From NCBI GenBank assembly GCA_016872155.1, contig VHBB01000005.1, forward strand, positions 62,001-126,000: a DNA stretch of 64,000 nucleotides, in the 5' to 3' direction. Shown here in pieces: positions 1-7,715 of this stretch. This stretch comes from Sphingomonadales bacterium. Its GTDB lineage: Bacteria; Bacteroidota; Bacteroidia; Chitinophagales; Chitinophagaceae. The first letter of the stretch is position 1; each line of letters starts with the position of its first letter. The notes under the pieces were generated by a model. The model saw only the letters and a list, made by a program, of their open reading frames with translations. It made no database searches and was not told where the DNA came from. A program made the translations under genes and the position numbers.

Positions 1-718
1 TCATAAAAACGCAATACCGGAGCAGTGACAAAGACAACAGCTTTCGAAGGATGGCTGCATTGCAACTATCAAGGGCCTGTACCCATTTTATAAAACGCAC
101 CGCCCACGAAGAAGTAGTAACGTTTAGTTTATCCTGCAGCCAACGATGAAATACCCTTATGTTAAAATAGAGCAACAACATGAGTGCCACCACTACAGCC
201 GTAGCCATTACAGCGATCCACCAGGTTTGCAAGGCCCATCCGCCGCGAGACAGCATGACCGATCTGGCCAGCAGCAAACCGATCAACCCCATGGTCATGG
301 TAACAATCAATTGACTAAAACTGGCCACAACGGTTACCGATATGGCCTTTATTCGCCGGGCAGGGTCCAAATAAAGAACGCGCCCAAGGTACTCTCCAAT
401 ACGATTTGGCAAACTCAGTGAGATCGATACCCCCGAAAGAACCGCTTTAAAGGCATTGAACAAAGAGACTTGCTGTACAGAAGCCACCGCTAACTTCCAT
501 TTAATCGATTCGATCAGCCAGTTTACGATCATCAAGACGACGAGCAGCGGAATATAATACAGCCCCTTCTCCTGTAAGGCATTTGAGAGTTGGGTACGCA
601 ATAACGAAAAATCAACTTGTTGGCGTAGCTGTAACCAAATGATCCAGCAGAGCACCAGCATAAGCAGGGGGCCCGTCAGGTAGCGAAGAAAGATTTTGCT
701 GAATCGCGTTAGCTTCAT
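1..718 (-). CDS. Lysylphosphatidylglycerol synthase TM-region / flippase-like membrane protein (3' end outside window)
   Basis: The frame is open from the ATG at 716-718 to the window edge, giving 239 codons without a stop, so the C-terminus is missing. The protein is strongly hydrophobic, with predicted membrane spans near residues 12-30, 52-70, 118-148 and 165-187. Residues around 92-112 read SLSLPNRIGEYLGRV, which resembles the conserved P-x-R-x-GE region of the LPG-synthase TM (UPF0104/AglD2) family. Members are inner-membrane proteins of varied or unknown lipid-related role. It is divergent from ruvC, with only about 25 bp between the two starts. No substrate can be assigned. Confidence 0.75.
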   Translation of the reverse strand, partial: MKLTRFSKIFLRYLTGPLLMLVLCWIIWLQLRQQVDFSLLRTQLSNALQEKGLYYIPLLVVLMIVNWLIESIKWKLAVASVQQVSLFNAFKAVLSGVSISLSLPNRIGEYLGRVLYLDPARRIKAISVTVVASFSQLIVTMTMGLIGLLLARSVMLSRGGWALQTWWIAVMATAVVVALMLLLYFNIRVFHRWLQDKLNVTTSSWAVRFIKWVQALDSCNAAILRKLLSLSLLRYCVFM

Positions 719-722
719 TAAT

Positions 723-738
723 CTTGTAAAAATACAAG
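723..738. repeat. Perfect inverted repeat in the divergent flippase/ruvC spacer
   Basis: CTTGTA-AAAA-TACAAG is a perfect 6-bp palindrome with a 4-bp spacer. It fills most of the 25-bp gap between the minus-strand membrane-protein gene and the proposed ruvC start. It could be an operator or chance; no terminator-like T tract follows. Confidence 0.35.
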
Positions 739-743
739 GCGAG

Positions 744-1346
744 TTGCAAAAGCGTGCTAAAATAATTCTGGGAATCGATCCGGGTACGGTCGTAATGGGG
801 TATGGTCTTGTCAAGATCGAAGGGCGGCATGCCACCCTGCTCGACCTGGGCGTACTAAAGCCCGGCAAGATCAAAGACAATTACAAACGGCTACAGCTAA
901 TTTTTAATACAGTCAGCGGACTCATTACACAATTTGCACCGACCGATTTTGCCATCGAAGCTCCTTTCTTTGGTAAGAATGTGCAAAGTATGCTCAAATT
1001 GGGGCGTGCACAGGGAGTGGCGATCGCTGCCGCTATGCGGCATGGGCTGGAAGTAACCGAATACTCGCCTAAAAAAGTAAAGCAGGCGGTAACCGGCAAT
1101 GGAAATGCCGGCAAAGAGCAGGTTATGAAAATGCTGCAAACCATCTTGCAATTCAAAGACAGTCCCAAGTACTACGACGCGACCGATGCGGTGGCGGTAG
1201 CGCTCTGCCATTTCTACCAGCAGAGCAAACCTACCCTAGAATCGTCAAAAGCCCCTGCAACGAAATCTTCCAAGAAAAAAAAGGGCAAGAAAACCGATTG
1301 GGCCGACTTTATTCAAAAAAATCCGCAGCGGCTCGTAAAAAAATAA
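744..1346 (+). CDS. ruvC: Crossover junction endodeoxyribonuclease RuvC
   Basis: RuvC is the Mg-dependent nuclease that resolves Holliday junctions with RuvAB. Counted from the TTG at 744, the four expected acidic residues are visible: D12 in GIDPGT, E72 in FAIEAPFFG, and D145 and D148 in DATDAV. The frame stays open upstream to a TTG at 696, but that start would overlap the divergent membrane-protein gene. The TTG at 744 puts the first catalytic Asp at the usual distance from the N-terminus, giving 200 residues. The last 25 or so residues form a Lys/Ser-rich tail beyond the normal fold. The gene is convergent with the HIT-family gene, with 2 bp between stops. Confidence 0.93.
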   Translation: MQKRAKIILGIDPGTVVMGYGLVKIEGRHATLLDLGVLKPGKIKDNYKRLQLIFNTVSGLITQFAPTDFAIEAPFFGKNVQSMLKLGRAQGVAIAAAMRHGLEVTEYSPKKVKQAVTGNGNAGKEQVMKMLQTILQFKDSPKYYDATDAVAVALCHFYQQSKPTLESSKAPATKSSKKKKGKKTDWADFIQKNPQRLVKK

Positions 1347-1348
1347 GC

Positions 1349-1741
1349 TTAGAGGTTGGCCAAGATTTGCTCTTGCACAGAGCGAAGATGTTCATCACTC
1401 GCCTTTTGTTTGCCGGGCTGTGCAAAGTTCAGGTCATTAGAAGTATTGATAGGAATCAGATGCATGTGCGCATGGGGCACTTCGAGCCCAATTACAGAGA
1501 TGCCACAACGCTTGCAAGGAAATGTGTTTTCGATTGCCTTGGCAATAGGAGCTGCAAAGACGAGCATCGAAGACAAATAATTTTCAGGAAGATCAAACAA
1601 TTTATCGACCTCAATTTTTGGTACGACCAGCACATGCCCCTCTCGCAGCGGAAACACATCGAGAAAGGCCAGGAACAGATCGTTCTCTGCGATCTTGTAG
1701 CAGGGAATTTCACCTGCGATAATTTTTGAGAAGAGGGTCAT
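1349..1741 (-). CDS. HIT-family protein (histidine triad nucleotide hydrolase)
   Basis: This 130-residue protein carries the signature HAHMHLIP (about residues 90-97), the H-x-H-x-H-x-x triad whose central His attacks the alpha-phosphate of nucleoside phosphoramidates or dinucleoside polyphosphates. The N-terminus (TLFSKIIAGEIPCYKI) and the segment REGHVLVVPK are typical of HINT-type proteins. It lies 24 bp downstream of greA on the same strand and is probably co-transcribed with it. The physiological substrate cannot be read from sequence. Cytosolic. Confidence 0.93.
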   Translation of the reverse strand: MTLFSKIIAGEIPCYKIAENDLFLAFLDVFPLREGHVLVVPKIEVDKLFDLPENYLSSMLVFAAPIAKAIENTFPCKRCGISVIGLEVPHAHMHLIPINTSNDLNFAQPGKQKASDEHLRSVQEQILANL

Positions 1742-1765
1742 GGTAAATATATTGCTAGTAAAAGT

Positions 1766-2242
1766 TTACCCTGCACTAATAGCTTCGATCCTAAAGTTCA
1801 AAACACCGGCGGGTGCCTGAATCTCGGCGGTCTCCCCTACTTTTTTACCTAATATTCCTTTACCAATGGGAGAGGTCACCGAAATTTTTCCGGCCTTAAG
1901 ATCGGCCTCTTTTTCGCTCACCACTTTGTATACCACTTGCTTGTTGGTCTTAAGATTCGTAAGCGTCACTTGCGTAAGAATAGAAACTTTGCTGGTGTCG
2001 ATAGAAGAGGCATCCAGCACACGCACATTAGCCATTACCCCCTCGAGGGCAGCAATGCGGGCCTCGAGGATACCTTGCGCTTCTTTGGCGGCATCGTATT
2101 CGGCATTCTCCTTTAGATCTCCCTTTTCGCGGGCCTCTGCAATGGCACGACTGGCCGCCGGACGATCCACGGCCTTCATGCGCTGCAACTCGGCCTTCAT
2201 TTGCTCTAAGGTCTCTTGGGTTACATACTGAAGTGTACTCAT
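1766..2242 (-). CDS. greA: Transcription elongation factor GreA
   Basis: GreA inserts its coiled coil into the RNA polymerase secondary channel and stimulates cleavage of backtracked transcripts. The protein has the normal length of 158 residues: an N-terminal antiparallel coiled coil (about 1-75) with the tip acidic segment GDLKENAEYDAAKE, then a C-terminal FKBP-like domain ending in GVLNFRIEAI. Its leader is unusual. A TAnnTTTG box at 2312-2319 is followed by a terminator-like hairpin (2262-2299) that ends about 20 bp before the ATG, so part of the transcription may stop before the gene. The HIT gene follows after 24 bp. Confidence 0.97.
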   Translation of the reverse strand: MSTLQYVTQETLEQMKAELQRMKAVDRPAASRAIAEAREKGDLKENAEYDAAKEAQGILEARIAALEGVMANVRVLDASSIDTSKVSILTQVTLTNLKTNKQVVYKVVSEKEADLKAGKISVTSPIGKGILGKKVGETAEIQAPAGVLNFRIEAISAG

Positions 2243-2261
2243 ATAGAACGGTTTAACTCAC

Positions 2262-2299
2262 AAAAAAAGAGCAACGCCTCAGTAAAACCGAAGCGTTGC
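2262..2299 (-). terminator. Intrinsic-terminator-like hairpin in the greA leader
   Basis: Read on the minus strand, GCAACGC (2293-2299) pairs perfectly with GCGTTGC (2271-2277) and is followed by seven consecutive T (2262-2268). It may end the transcript of the dehydrogenase gene upstream. It also lies downstream of a promoter-like box at 2312-2319, so it could act as an attenuator for greA, as the GraL terminator does in Escherichia coli. Confidence 0.8.
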
Positions 2300-2311
2300 A
2301 GTATTTAAGTG

Positions 2312-2319
2312 CAAATATA
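2312..2319 (-). promoter_or_regulatory. Bacteroidota-type -7 box (TATATTTG) for greA
   Basis: The minus strand reads TATATTTG, a full match to TAnnTTTG. Transcription would start near 2306, making a leader of about 65 nt that contains the hairpin at 2262-2299. No clear TTG at -33 is visible. Confidence 0.55.
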
Positions 2320-2351
2320 GAAAAAATCGCGCAGCGGCACTGCTACCCACC

Positions 2352-3299
2352 CTAGGTGCTACTTCGTATTTTATTGAGCAAGACCTGACTCATCCGTTCA
2401 AAAGATGCGTGACTATAGCCGGCAATATGCGGGGTCAGTACCACATCGGGGCGTTGTATTAAGCGCTGTAGCAATTGATTTTCATCGGGTTGATAACTGG
2501 CCAGGTTTTCATTGGGTAGTACGTCGAGCGCGGCTGCCGACAATTTGCCGGCCTCGAGTGCTTGCACTAGTGCGGGCAGATCGACCACCTCTCCCCGCGA
2601 GGTATTGATGAGTACCGGTTGCTGTTGAAGAGCATCAAAAAAAGCTCTGTTTGCCATCGATCGAGTACTGGCATCGAGTGGCACATGAAAACTAATGACC
2701 TGGCAGCGCGCCATTATTTCGGCAAGCGATGCCTCTTGAATGTAAGAATTGCTAAATCCCGATTTGTACTTATCGTATGCCAGCACGCTTACGCCAAAAG
2801 GAGCCAGCAGGCGGGCAAATTCACTGCCCGTATTCCCATAGCCGATAATCCCCACGCATTGACCACTAAGTTCGGTGCCCCTGTTTTCGTTTCGTTTCCA
2901 CTGCCCTTGCTGAATTTCTCGATACGACCAGCTAATACGATGCAGCACGGTCAACAAAATTCCCAATGCATGCTCGGCTACCGAAAGGCGATTCCCTTCG
3001 GGGCTGCTAAAACAAGTGATGCCATGTTCTTGCGCATAGATAGTGTCGACCAGTTCCATTCCACTACCCAATCGCCCGATCCATTTAAGTTGATGTGCTT
3101 TTTGCAATAGCGAACGATCAACTGTAATTCGTGTAGTAATCACTAACCCCACTGCATCTTCTATAGACGATTCTAGCTCTTGACGAGTAATGGCGGGCGC
3201 ATCCACTACCGTATACCCAAGTGCCTGCAACCCCTGCGCCAATAGCGAATGGGACTGACCGGTTATGATCACTTTATTAATATGATGAGGAGCAGACAA
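2352..3299 (-). CDS. D-isomer-specific 2-hydroxyacid dehydrogenase family protein
   Basis: This NAD(P)-dependent oxidoreductase belongs to the family of D-3-phosphoglycerate dehydrogenase and D-lactate dehydrogenase. The nucleotide-binding motif GIIGYGNTG is near residue 150. The substrate and catalytic residues follow: Arg in NTSRGEVVD, the Asp/Glu segment DVLPNE and His in TPHIAGYSH. At 315 residues it has no C-terminal ACT domain, so it resembles short SerA-like or generic hydroxyacid dehydrogenases; the substrate is unknown. The listed start is a TTG; a GTG at 3272 is an alternative. It follows rsmA by 12 bp, and a TAATTTTG box overlaps the rsmA stop. Confidence 0.88.
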   Translation of the reverse strand: MSAPHHINKVIITGQSHSLLAQGLQALGYTVVDAPAITRQELESSIEDAVGLVITTRITVDRSLLQKAHQLKWIGRLGSGMELVDTIYAQEHGITCFSSPEGNRLSVAEHALGILLTVLHRISWSYREIQQGQWKRNENRGTELSGQCVGIIGYGNTGSEFARLLAPFGVSVLAYDKYKSGFSNSYIQEASLAEIMARCQVISFHVPLDASTRSMANRAFFDALQQQPVLINTSRGEVVDLPALVQALEAGKLSAAALDVLPNENLASYQPDENQLLQRLIQRPDVVLTPHIAGYSHASFERMSQVLLNKIRSST

Positions 3300-3306
3300 G
3301 AGACTA

Positions 3307-3314
3307 CAAAATTA
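3307..3314 (-). promoter_or_regulatory. -7-like box TAATTTTG overlapping the rsmA stop codon
   Basis: The minus strand reads TAATTTTG, a full match to TAnnTTTG; its TAA is also the rsmA stop. It lies 7 nt before the TTG start of the dehydrogenase gene. It may give that gene a promoter independent of rsmA, or be chance. Confidence 0.35.
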
Positions 3315-4079
3315 AGCATTGCCGTCGGCAAGCATACGAAAACTAAGGGCGCCAAAATCGTCGACACTCAACTGCTCGGCCCGCTTGTCAAAAAGTGGAT
3401 CTTTTAATACCGCAGCGTCAAAGAGCGGCTTAAGCGCATTGCGTAAGGTCTTTCTGCGCTGCCCGAATGCCGTTTTGACCAAGCGTGTAAAATCAGCGGC
3501 ACTACGCATGGCGGGTAACTCTTTTCGAGGGGTTAGCCGAATTATTCCGCTCATGACCTTGGGTGGTGGATCGAAACATCCGGGAGGTACATCAAAAAGA
3601 TACTCGACAATAAAGAAAGCTTGTATCAGCACCGATAACACACCATAGGTCTTAGAACCGGGAGCAGCCGCAGCCCGCTGGGCCACCTCTTTTTGAAACA
3701 TCCCCACCATTGTTTGCAATTGCAGCCGCCAATCTACCATGGTAAATAAGATCTGGCTCGAAATATTATACGGAAAGTTGCCCACCACCGTAAAGGGGCC
3801 GGCAAAGGGAACGTCCATTTTTAGAAAATCGCCATGCAGCAGCTTCGCTTGTAGCAATGGGTAGGTTTGCAGTAAATAATCAACCTTTTCTTTATCGAGC
3901 TCTATAGCCTTAAAGCTAATACCGGGTAGGGTAAGCAAATGACGGGTAAGGGCACCGCCACCCGGACCCACCTCGAGCAATTGCGTAAAAGGAGTCTGTT
4001 GCAAGGCCAGCAAGATCTTGCGAACCATGTTCTCGTCTCGCAAAAAGTGTTGCCCCAGCGATTTCTTTAACCGGTACAT
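3312..4079 (-). CDS. rsmA: 16S rRNA (adenine1518/1519-N6)-dimethyltransferase RsmA (KsgA)
   Basis: RsmA dimethylates two adjacent adenosines in helix 45 of 16S rRNA late in 30S assembly, using S-adenosylmethionine. The 255-residue protein starts KKSLGQHFLRDENMV, has the SAM-binding loop EVGPGGGALT near residue 37, the acidic EL after motif I, and the catalytic motif NFPYNIS near residue 103 (family N-[LF]-P-Y). The C-terminal helical domain includes FGQRRKTLRNALK. A TACATTTG box ends 5 nt before the ATG, so the mRNA may be leaderless. It is divergent from pdxA. Confidence 0.97.
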   Translation of the reverse strand: MYRLKKSLGQHFLRDENMVRKILLALQQTPFTQLLEVGPGGGALTRHLLTLPGISFKAIELDKEKVDYLLQTYPLLQAKLLHGDFLKMDVPFAGPFTVVGNFPYNISSQILFTMVDWRLQLQTMVGMFQKEVAQRAAAAPGSKTYGVLSVLIQAFFIVEYLFDVPPGCFDPPPKVMSGIIRLTPRKELPAMRSAADFTRLVKTAFGQRRKTLRNALKPLFDAAVLKDPLFDKRAEQLSVDDFGALSFRMLADGNA

Positions 4080-4084
4080 CTTTA

Positions 4085-4092
4085 CAAATGTA
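4085..4092 (-). promoter_or_regulatory. -7 box TACATTTG for rsmA, 5 nt before the ATG
   Basis: The minus strand reads TACATTTG, a full match to TAnnTTTG, and the ATG follows after only 5 nt. With transcription usually starting 5-8 nt after this box, the transcript would begin at or near the start codon. Confidence 0.5.
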
Positions 4093-4141
4093 CTCGTATT
4101 GACGACGTGATATTTCGTTAATTTTACAGCAATACATTATC

Positions 4142-5224
4142 ATGAACACTCCCAAACCCATCATTGGTATCTCGTGCGGCGACCTTAACGGTATTGGCCT
4201 TGAGCTTATCATCAAGACCTTTTCGGATAGCCGTTTGCTTGAGCATTGCACACCGGTCATCTTTGCCTCGAATAAAGCCATTAACTTTTATCGCAAGACG
4301 ATCCCGGACTGCGCGTTCAACTATGCCAGCACCAAAGAACTAAACCGCATCAATCCCAAACAGCTAAACCTGTTTAGTTGCTGGGAAGAAGACGTTGACA
4401 TAACACCCGGTCAGCTAACCGAAGTGGGCGGTCGCTATGCGGCCATTTCGCTACAATCGGCGGTAGCGGCGTTAAAACAAGGCCAGATCGACGGGCTGCT
4501 AACGGCCCCCTTTCATAAAAAAAATATTCAATCGGCCGAGTTCTCTTACACTGGGCATACCCCATACCTGCAAAATATTTTTGGCGTCAACGATGTAGTG
4601 ATGCTGCTCTGCTCGGGCAATTTTAGAGTCGGACTCGTTACCGAACATGTACCGGTCGGAGAAGTGGCCGGCAAGCTTACCAAAGAAAAAATTGTAAGTA
4701 AGTTGATGCTGCTCCACCAGAGTCTGCAAAAAGATTTTGGCATCGACAAGCCGCGTATTGCCGTGCTGGGACTCAACCCCCATGCCGGAGACGAGGGATT
4801 GATCGGCAAAGAAGAAGAAACACTCATTCGCCCGGCTATCAAAGAAGCCAAGAACCATACTATACTAGCGGTTGGTCCCTATAGTGCCGATGCTTTTTTT
4901 GCCCGCCGAAGTTTTGAACAATTCGATGCGGTGCTTGCCATGTATCACGACCAGGGATTGATTCCCTTTAAAGCACTGGCCAGCGGAGAGGGTGTCAATT
5001 TTACCGCGGGGCTACCCGCCGTTCGAACATCGCCCGATCACGGAGTAGCCTTCGATATTGCGGGTAAGAACAAAGCCGACAACAGTTCTTTTTTGCTGGC
5101 GCTTTTCGAATGTATCGATATTATCAACAGAAGAAAAGGCTACGCCGAAAACAGAAAGAATCCATTGCGTAAAGCGTCGCGTGCCATGCTGGCCAATGCA
5201 AAAGATGAGGCGATTGACGAATAA
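4142..5224 (+). CDS. pdxA: 4-hydroxythreonine-4-phosphate dehydrogenase PdxA
   Basis: PdxA oxidises 4-phospho-hydroxythreonine in the DXP-dependent pyridoxal phosphate pathway, with NAD(P) and a divalent metal. The protein (360 residues, a little longer than the usual 330) starts KPIIGISCGDLNGIG. It shows TAPFHKKNI, the His motif GHTPYL, the second metal His in GLNPHAGDEG, and the third in YHDQGLIPFKAL. The extra length is mainly in the N-terminal half and a Lys/Arg-rich tail. It is transcribed away from rsmA and converges on the LolA-like gene. Confidence 0.96.
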   Translation: MNTPKPIIGISCGDLNGIGLELIIKTFSDSRLLEHCTPVIFASNKAINFYRKTIPDCAFNYASTKELNRINPKQLNLFSCWEEDVDITPGQLTEVGGRYAAISLQSAVAALKQGQIDGLLTAPFHKKNIQSAEFSYTGHTPYLQNIFGVNDVVMLLCSGNFRVGLVTEHVPVGEVAGKLTKEKIVSKLMLLHQSLQKDFGIDKPRIAVLGLNPHAGDEGLIGKEEETLIRPAIKEAKNHTILAVGPYSADAFFARRSFEQFDAVLAMYHDQGLIPFKALASGEGVNFTAGLPAVRTSPDHGVAFDIAGKNKADNSSFLLALFECIDIINRRKGYAENRKNPLRKASRAMLANAKDEAIDE

Positions 5225-5254
5225 ATGCGATCGATAAGTGACCGCCACGCATCC

Positions 5255-5284
5255 GTTTCGCCTCCGTTACAGCGTTAGCGAAAC
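5255..5284. terminator. Hairpin at the pdxA / LolA-like convergence
   Basis: GTTTCGC (5255-5261) pairs with GCGAAAC (5278-5284), a perfect 7-bp stem around a 16-nt loop that contains the stop codon of the minus-strand gene. There is no T tract on either side. It may protect or end both converging transcripts. Confidence 0.4.
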
Positions 5285-5964
5285 AACGAAGCAGGCAACC
5301 CCTTATTCAAGCTGTACTCCTGGTATTGTATCAATACTTTTCCTTTTTGTGGAAGACCCGTGGCTTTTCGAGTACCATTGTCATAATCAAGGGTGGTGCC
5401 CTTGGGTAACTTGTAATCACGGGTATTGAATTCCATCTCTACTACCGATGGAAGACCACACCAGGTATACGTACCATACTTCATACGAATCGAATAGGTG
5501 CCATTTTCTTTGGTACTGACCACCGATCGACGCACTACCAGTTGTACCGGATCGATGTATAAGGTGGCCCTGGTAATGGACTCCTCTTCGCTAAGCGGAA
5601 AGACCTTGACCACTTTACAGGATACACCATCCACGGTTTCGGTGCCGGAGAGCACGGCCTCGAAATTGGTAAGCCCAAGTACATTATTCATGTTGATGTG
5701 TACCGTTCCCTTGGGTATAAAAGAAATTCCCTTTTCGTTTTTAACCAATAACTGATCGGGCTTACGGTAATAGACCGTTACTTGCGAAACAGGCGCCTTA
5801 ATAAAGAGCACATTAGTTACCAAGCGGGCACGAGCGCTGTAATCACTGACCAGATCGTATTTCTTTTTTACACTTTGTAACAATACGACCGCTTCGGGAT
5901 CACTGGCCAGTAAGGACCCGACTTGTACCAGCAGGAATAGCAAGAAGAAAATATTTTTTTTCAT
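5275..5964 (-). CDS. LolA-like periplasmic protein (outer-membrane lipoprotein-sorting family)
   Basis: The 229-residue product begins with a clear signal peptide (KKNIFFLLFLLVQVGSLLA, cleavage near residue 20). The mature part has features of the LolA/LolB half-barrel family: VLLQSVKKKYDLVSDYSARA at the N-terminus, then repeated beta segments such as VTVYYRKPDQLLVK and DPVQLVVRRSVVS. Classical LolA carries lipoproteins across the periplasm. It is the last gene of an apparent operon with an ABC-2 ATPase and permease, 19 bp after the permease. Whether it carries lipoproteins or another lipid is unknown. Confidence 0.75.
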   Translation of the reverse strand: MKKNIFFLLFLLVQVGSLLASDPEAVVLLQSVKKKYDLVSDYSARARLVTNVLFIKAPVSQVTVYYRKPDQLLVKNEKGISFIPKGTVHINMNNVLGLTNFEAVLSGTETVDGVSCKVVKVFPLSEEESITRATLYIDPVQLVVRRSVVSTKENGTYSIRMKYGTYTWCGLPSVVEMEFNTRDYKLPKGTTLDYDNGTRKATGLPQKGKVLIQYQEYSLNKGLPASLFR

Positions 5965-5983
5965 AGTACAGTCCGTTTGGCGA

Positions 5984-6871
5984 TCAGCTTAAAATATCTT
6001 TTTTACGATACGCCCCTATCGCGGTTCCTACAAAGGCGGCAGTATATCCGATCAAGATCAATCCGCTTTTAACTAGGGCGATCGGATTTTCGATAGAGCC
6101 CGGAATGGTAATTCCATCGGCGGTTTTATCGACATAAAAGAAACCCTTCCACCCCAGCATATGTGTTGTAAAGGACCAGGGATTGATAGTTTGCTCGAAC
6201 ACCGGTACTTTAAGTTGTTGCAAGATGGTAAAGATGATCACAATACAGACCGTAGCCACGATGGGACCCAGCGAATTTTCGGCAAATACAGAAAGTAAGA
6301 TAGAAAGGGCAGCGATCATAATCAGGGCCAACGCGGCAAAAAAGAAGGCGGCCACAAAACGCCATACCACATCGGTGTGACTAATAATATGCAGATCGGT
6401 CTCTTTAAATACGACCAGATCGTTAGCCCCAAAAAGCAACAAGCTTCCGACAAGCGCGAATAAGGCCATCCATAACAACAGCAAGATCACATACACGGCA
6501 CTGGCGGCAAATTTGGCCAATACCAGCTCGGTGCGCGTTACTGGTTTGGTAGCCAGCATCCGCAAAGTGCCACTGTTGGCTTCTCCGGCAATCATGTCGC
6601 CGGCAATGAGGGCCACTAGCAAGGGTACATGTACTAAGATAATATGTAAGACGGCCACACAAACAAAGTAGCCGTTCAAAATACCTGCGAAAGGAATCTC
6701 AAACGTATCGGTCTGGCTATCGGTAAAAAACAAGATAAACTCATTGCCATTGACCTTTAAGGCAAATTGAATAAGCAAGATGATCATAGCTATGGCTCCA
6801 AAGGCAATAAAGGTGCGGGGCCTTCTAAAGACCTTAAACAACTCTATGCGCAATACATCAAAAAACATCAT
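5984..6871 (-). CDS. ABC-2 family transporter permease
   Basis: This 295-residue integral membrane protein has about six hydrophobic spans (roughly 20-40, 75-100, 125-160, 170-200, 205-225 and 265-285). Between spans 2 and 3 it carries GEANSGTLRMLATKPVTR, a segment typical of ABC-2 permeases of the NatB/YhfJ type. The start ATG overlaps the stop of the ATPase gene as ATGA, indicating translational coupling. It pairs with the ATPase upstream, and the LolA-like gene follows after 19 bp. Substrate and direction of transport are not evident. Confidence 0.9.
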   Translation of the reverse strand: MMFFDVLRIELFKVFRRPRTFIAFGAIAMIILLIQFALKVNGNEFILFFTDSQTDTFEIPFAGILNGYFVCVAVLHIILVHVPLLVALIAGDMIAGEANSGTLRMLATKPVTRTELVLAKFAASAVYVILLLLWMALFALVGSLLLFGANDLVVFKETDLHIISHTDVVWRFVAAFFFAALALIMIAALSILLSVFAENSLGPIVATVCIVIIFTILQQLKVPVFEQTINPWSFTTHMLGWKGFFYVDKTADGITIPGSIENPIALVKSGLILIGYTAAFVGTAIGAYRKKDILS

Positions 6872-7620
6872 TGACCGGTTAGTGATAAAAAATAGGCCTC
6901 TAGAAAATAGCGATGGGCCGGCTGCTGTTGCAATTCGAGGGCGGCTGCTTTTTGTACGATGCTTTGCATGCTGGCTTCCATCAATTTTTTTCCTTTATCG
7001 ATAATCAGTACCTGATCGGCGACCATCTCGATCTCGCTGAGCAAATGAGACGATATAATAATGGTCTTACCCTGCTCCCGACTTAGGTGTAGTATTAGCT
7101 GACGCATATCGGCAATACCTTGCGGATCGAGCCCGTTGGTCGGTTCGTCGAGAATTAGCAGATCGGGATCGTTGACCAATGCACAAGCCAGCGCCAGTCG
7201 CTGCCGCATGCCCTGCGAATACGTGCCCACTCTACCGCTATAGCGGGTACCCAATCCTACCAAATTCAATAACTCTTTTAGCGTTTTATCGGAAGGGCGA
7301 ATGGCGCTAAGTCGAGCAAAAATGCGAAGGTGCTCCAATCCGTTCAGGTATTTATAGAGATCGGGCTTCTCTACAATGGCTCCTACGTTAGACAGTACTT
7401 GATGGCGGTTCGCAGCCAGCGGCAATCCGAACATGGTAATCTCGCCGGCGCTGGGTCGAATCAGGGTCAGCAGCATGCGAATGGTGGTCGATTTGCCCGC
7501 TCCATTTTGCCCCAAAAAACCATAGACCGAACCGGCAGGCACCGAAAACGAAAGATCATCTACGGCCGTAAAATCAGCAAATCGTTTACTAAGCGCTTTT
7601 ACCTCTAGAATAGCGGACAT
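6868..7620 (-). CDS. ABC transporter ATP-binding protein (ABC-2 / NatA type)
   Basis: The 250-residue nucleotide-binding domain shows all expected motifs: Walker A GQNGAGKST near residue 38, the Q-loop region, the signature YSQGMRQRL, Walker B DLLILDEPTNGLDP and the switch His in IIISSHLLSE. It energises the permease encoded immediately downstream through a 4-bp overlap. Together with the LolA-like gene it forms a three-gene operon placed after the ATP synthase terminator. The type (drug, Na+, antibiotic or lipid-related exporter) cannot be decided from the ATPase alone. Confidence 0.93.
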   Translation of the reverse strand: MSAILEVKALSKRFADFTAVDDLSFSVPAGSVYGFLGQNGAGKSTTIRMLLTLIRPSAGEITMFGLPLAANRHQVLSNVGAIVEKPDLYKYLNGLEHLRIFARLSAIRPSDKTLKELLNLVGLGTRYSGRVGTYSQGMRQRLALACALVNDPDLLILDEPTNGLDPQGIADMRQLILHLSREQGKTIIISSHLLSEIEMVADQVLIIDKGKKLMEASMQSIVQKAAALELQQQPAHRYFLEAYFLSLTGQ

Positions 7621-7663
7621 ATAATAGTAACAAACTAAGTATTGATATGTTTCATTGTGCTAA

Positions 7664-7695
7664 CGAAAAAATCCTCCGCGGTGGGCGAAGGATTT
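7664..7695 (-). terminator. Intrinsic terminator after the ATP synthase operon
   Basis: On the minus strand AAATCCT (7689-7695) pairs with AGGATTT (7669-7675), with an inner CGC/GCG pairing, and the stem is followed by a short T run. It lies 20 bp after the atpA stop and before the ABC ATPase gene, closing the atp operon. Confidence 0.8.
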
Positions 7696-7715
7696 TAACA
7701 AAAAGAGTATAAAGA

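Noticed and set aside
696..743. Earlier TTG start for ruvC
   Set aside because: It overlaps the divergent membrane-protein gene and adds residues before the conserved GIDPGT start.
1742..1770. GGTAAA...TTTACC inverted repeat between greA and the HIT gene
   Set aside because: Arms are only 6 bp with a 17-bp spacer and no T tract; it is not convincing as a terminator or operator.
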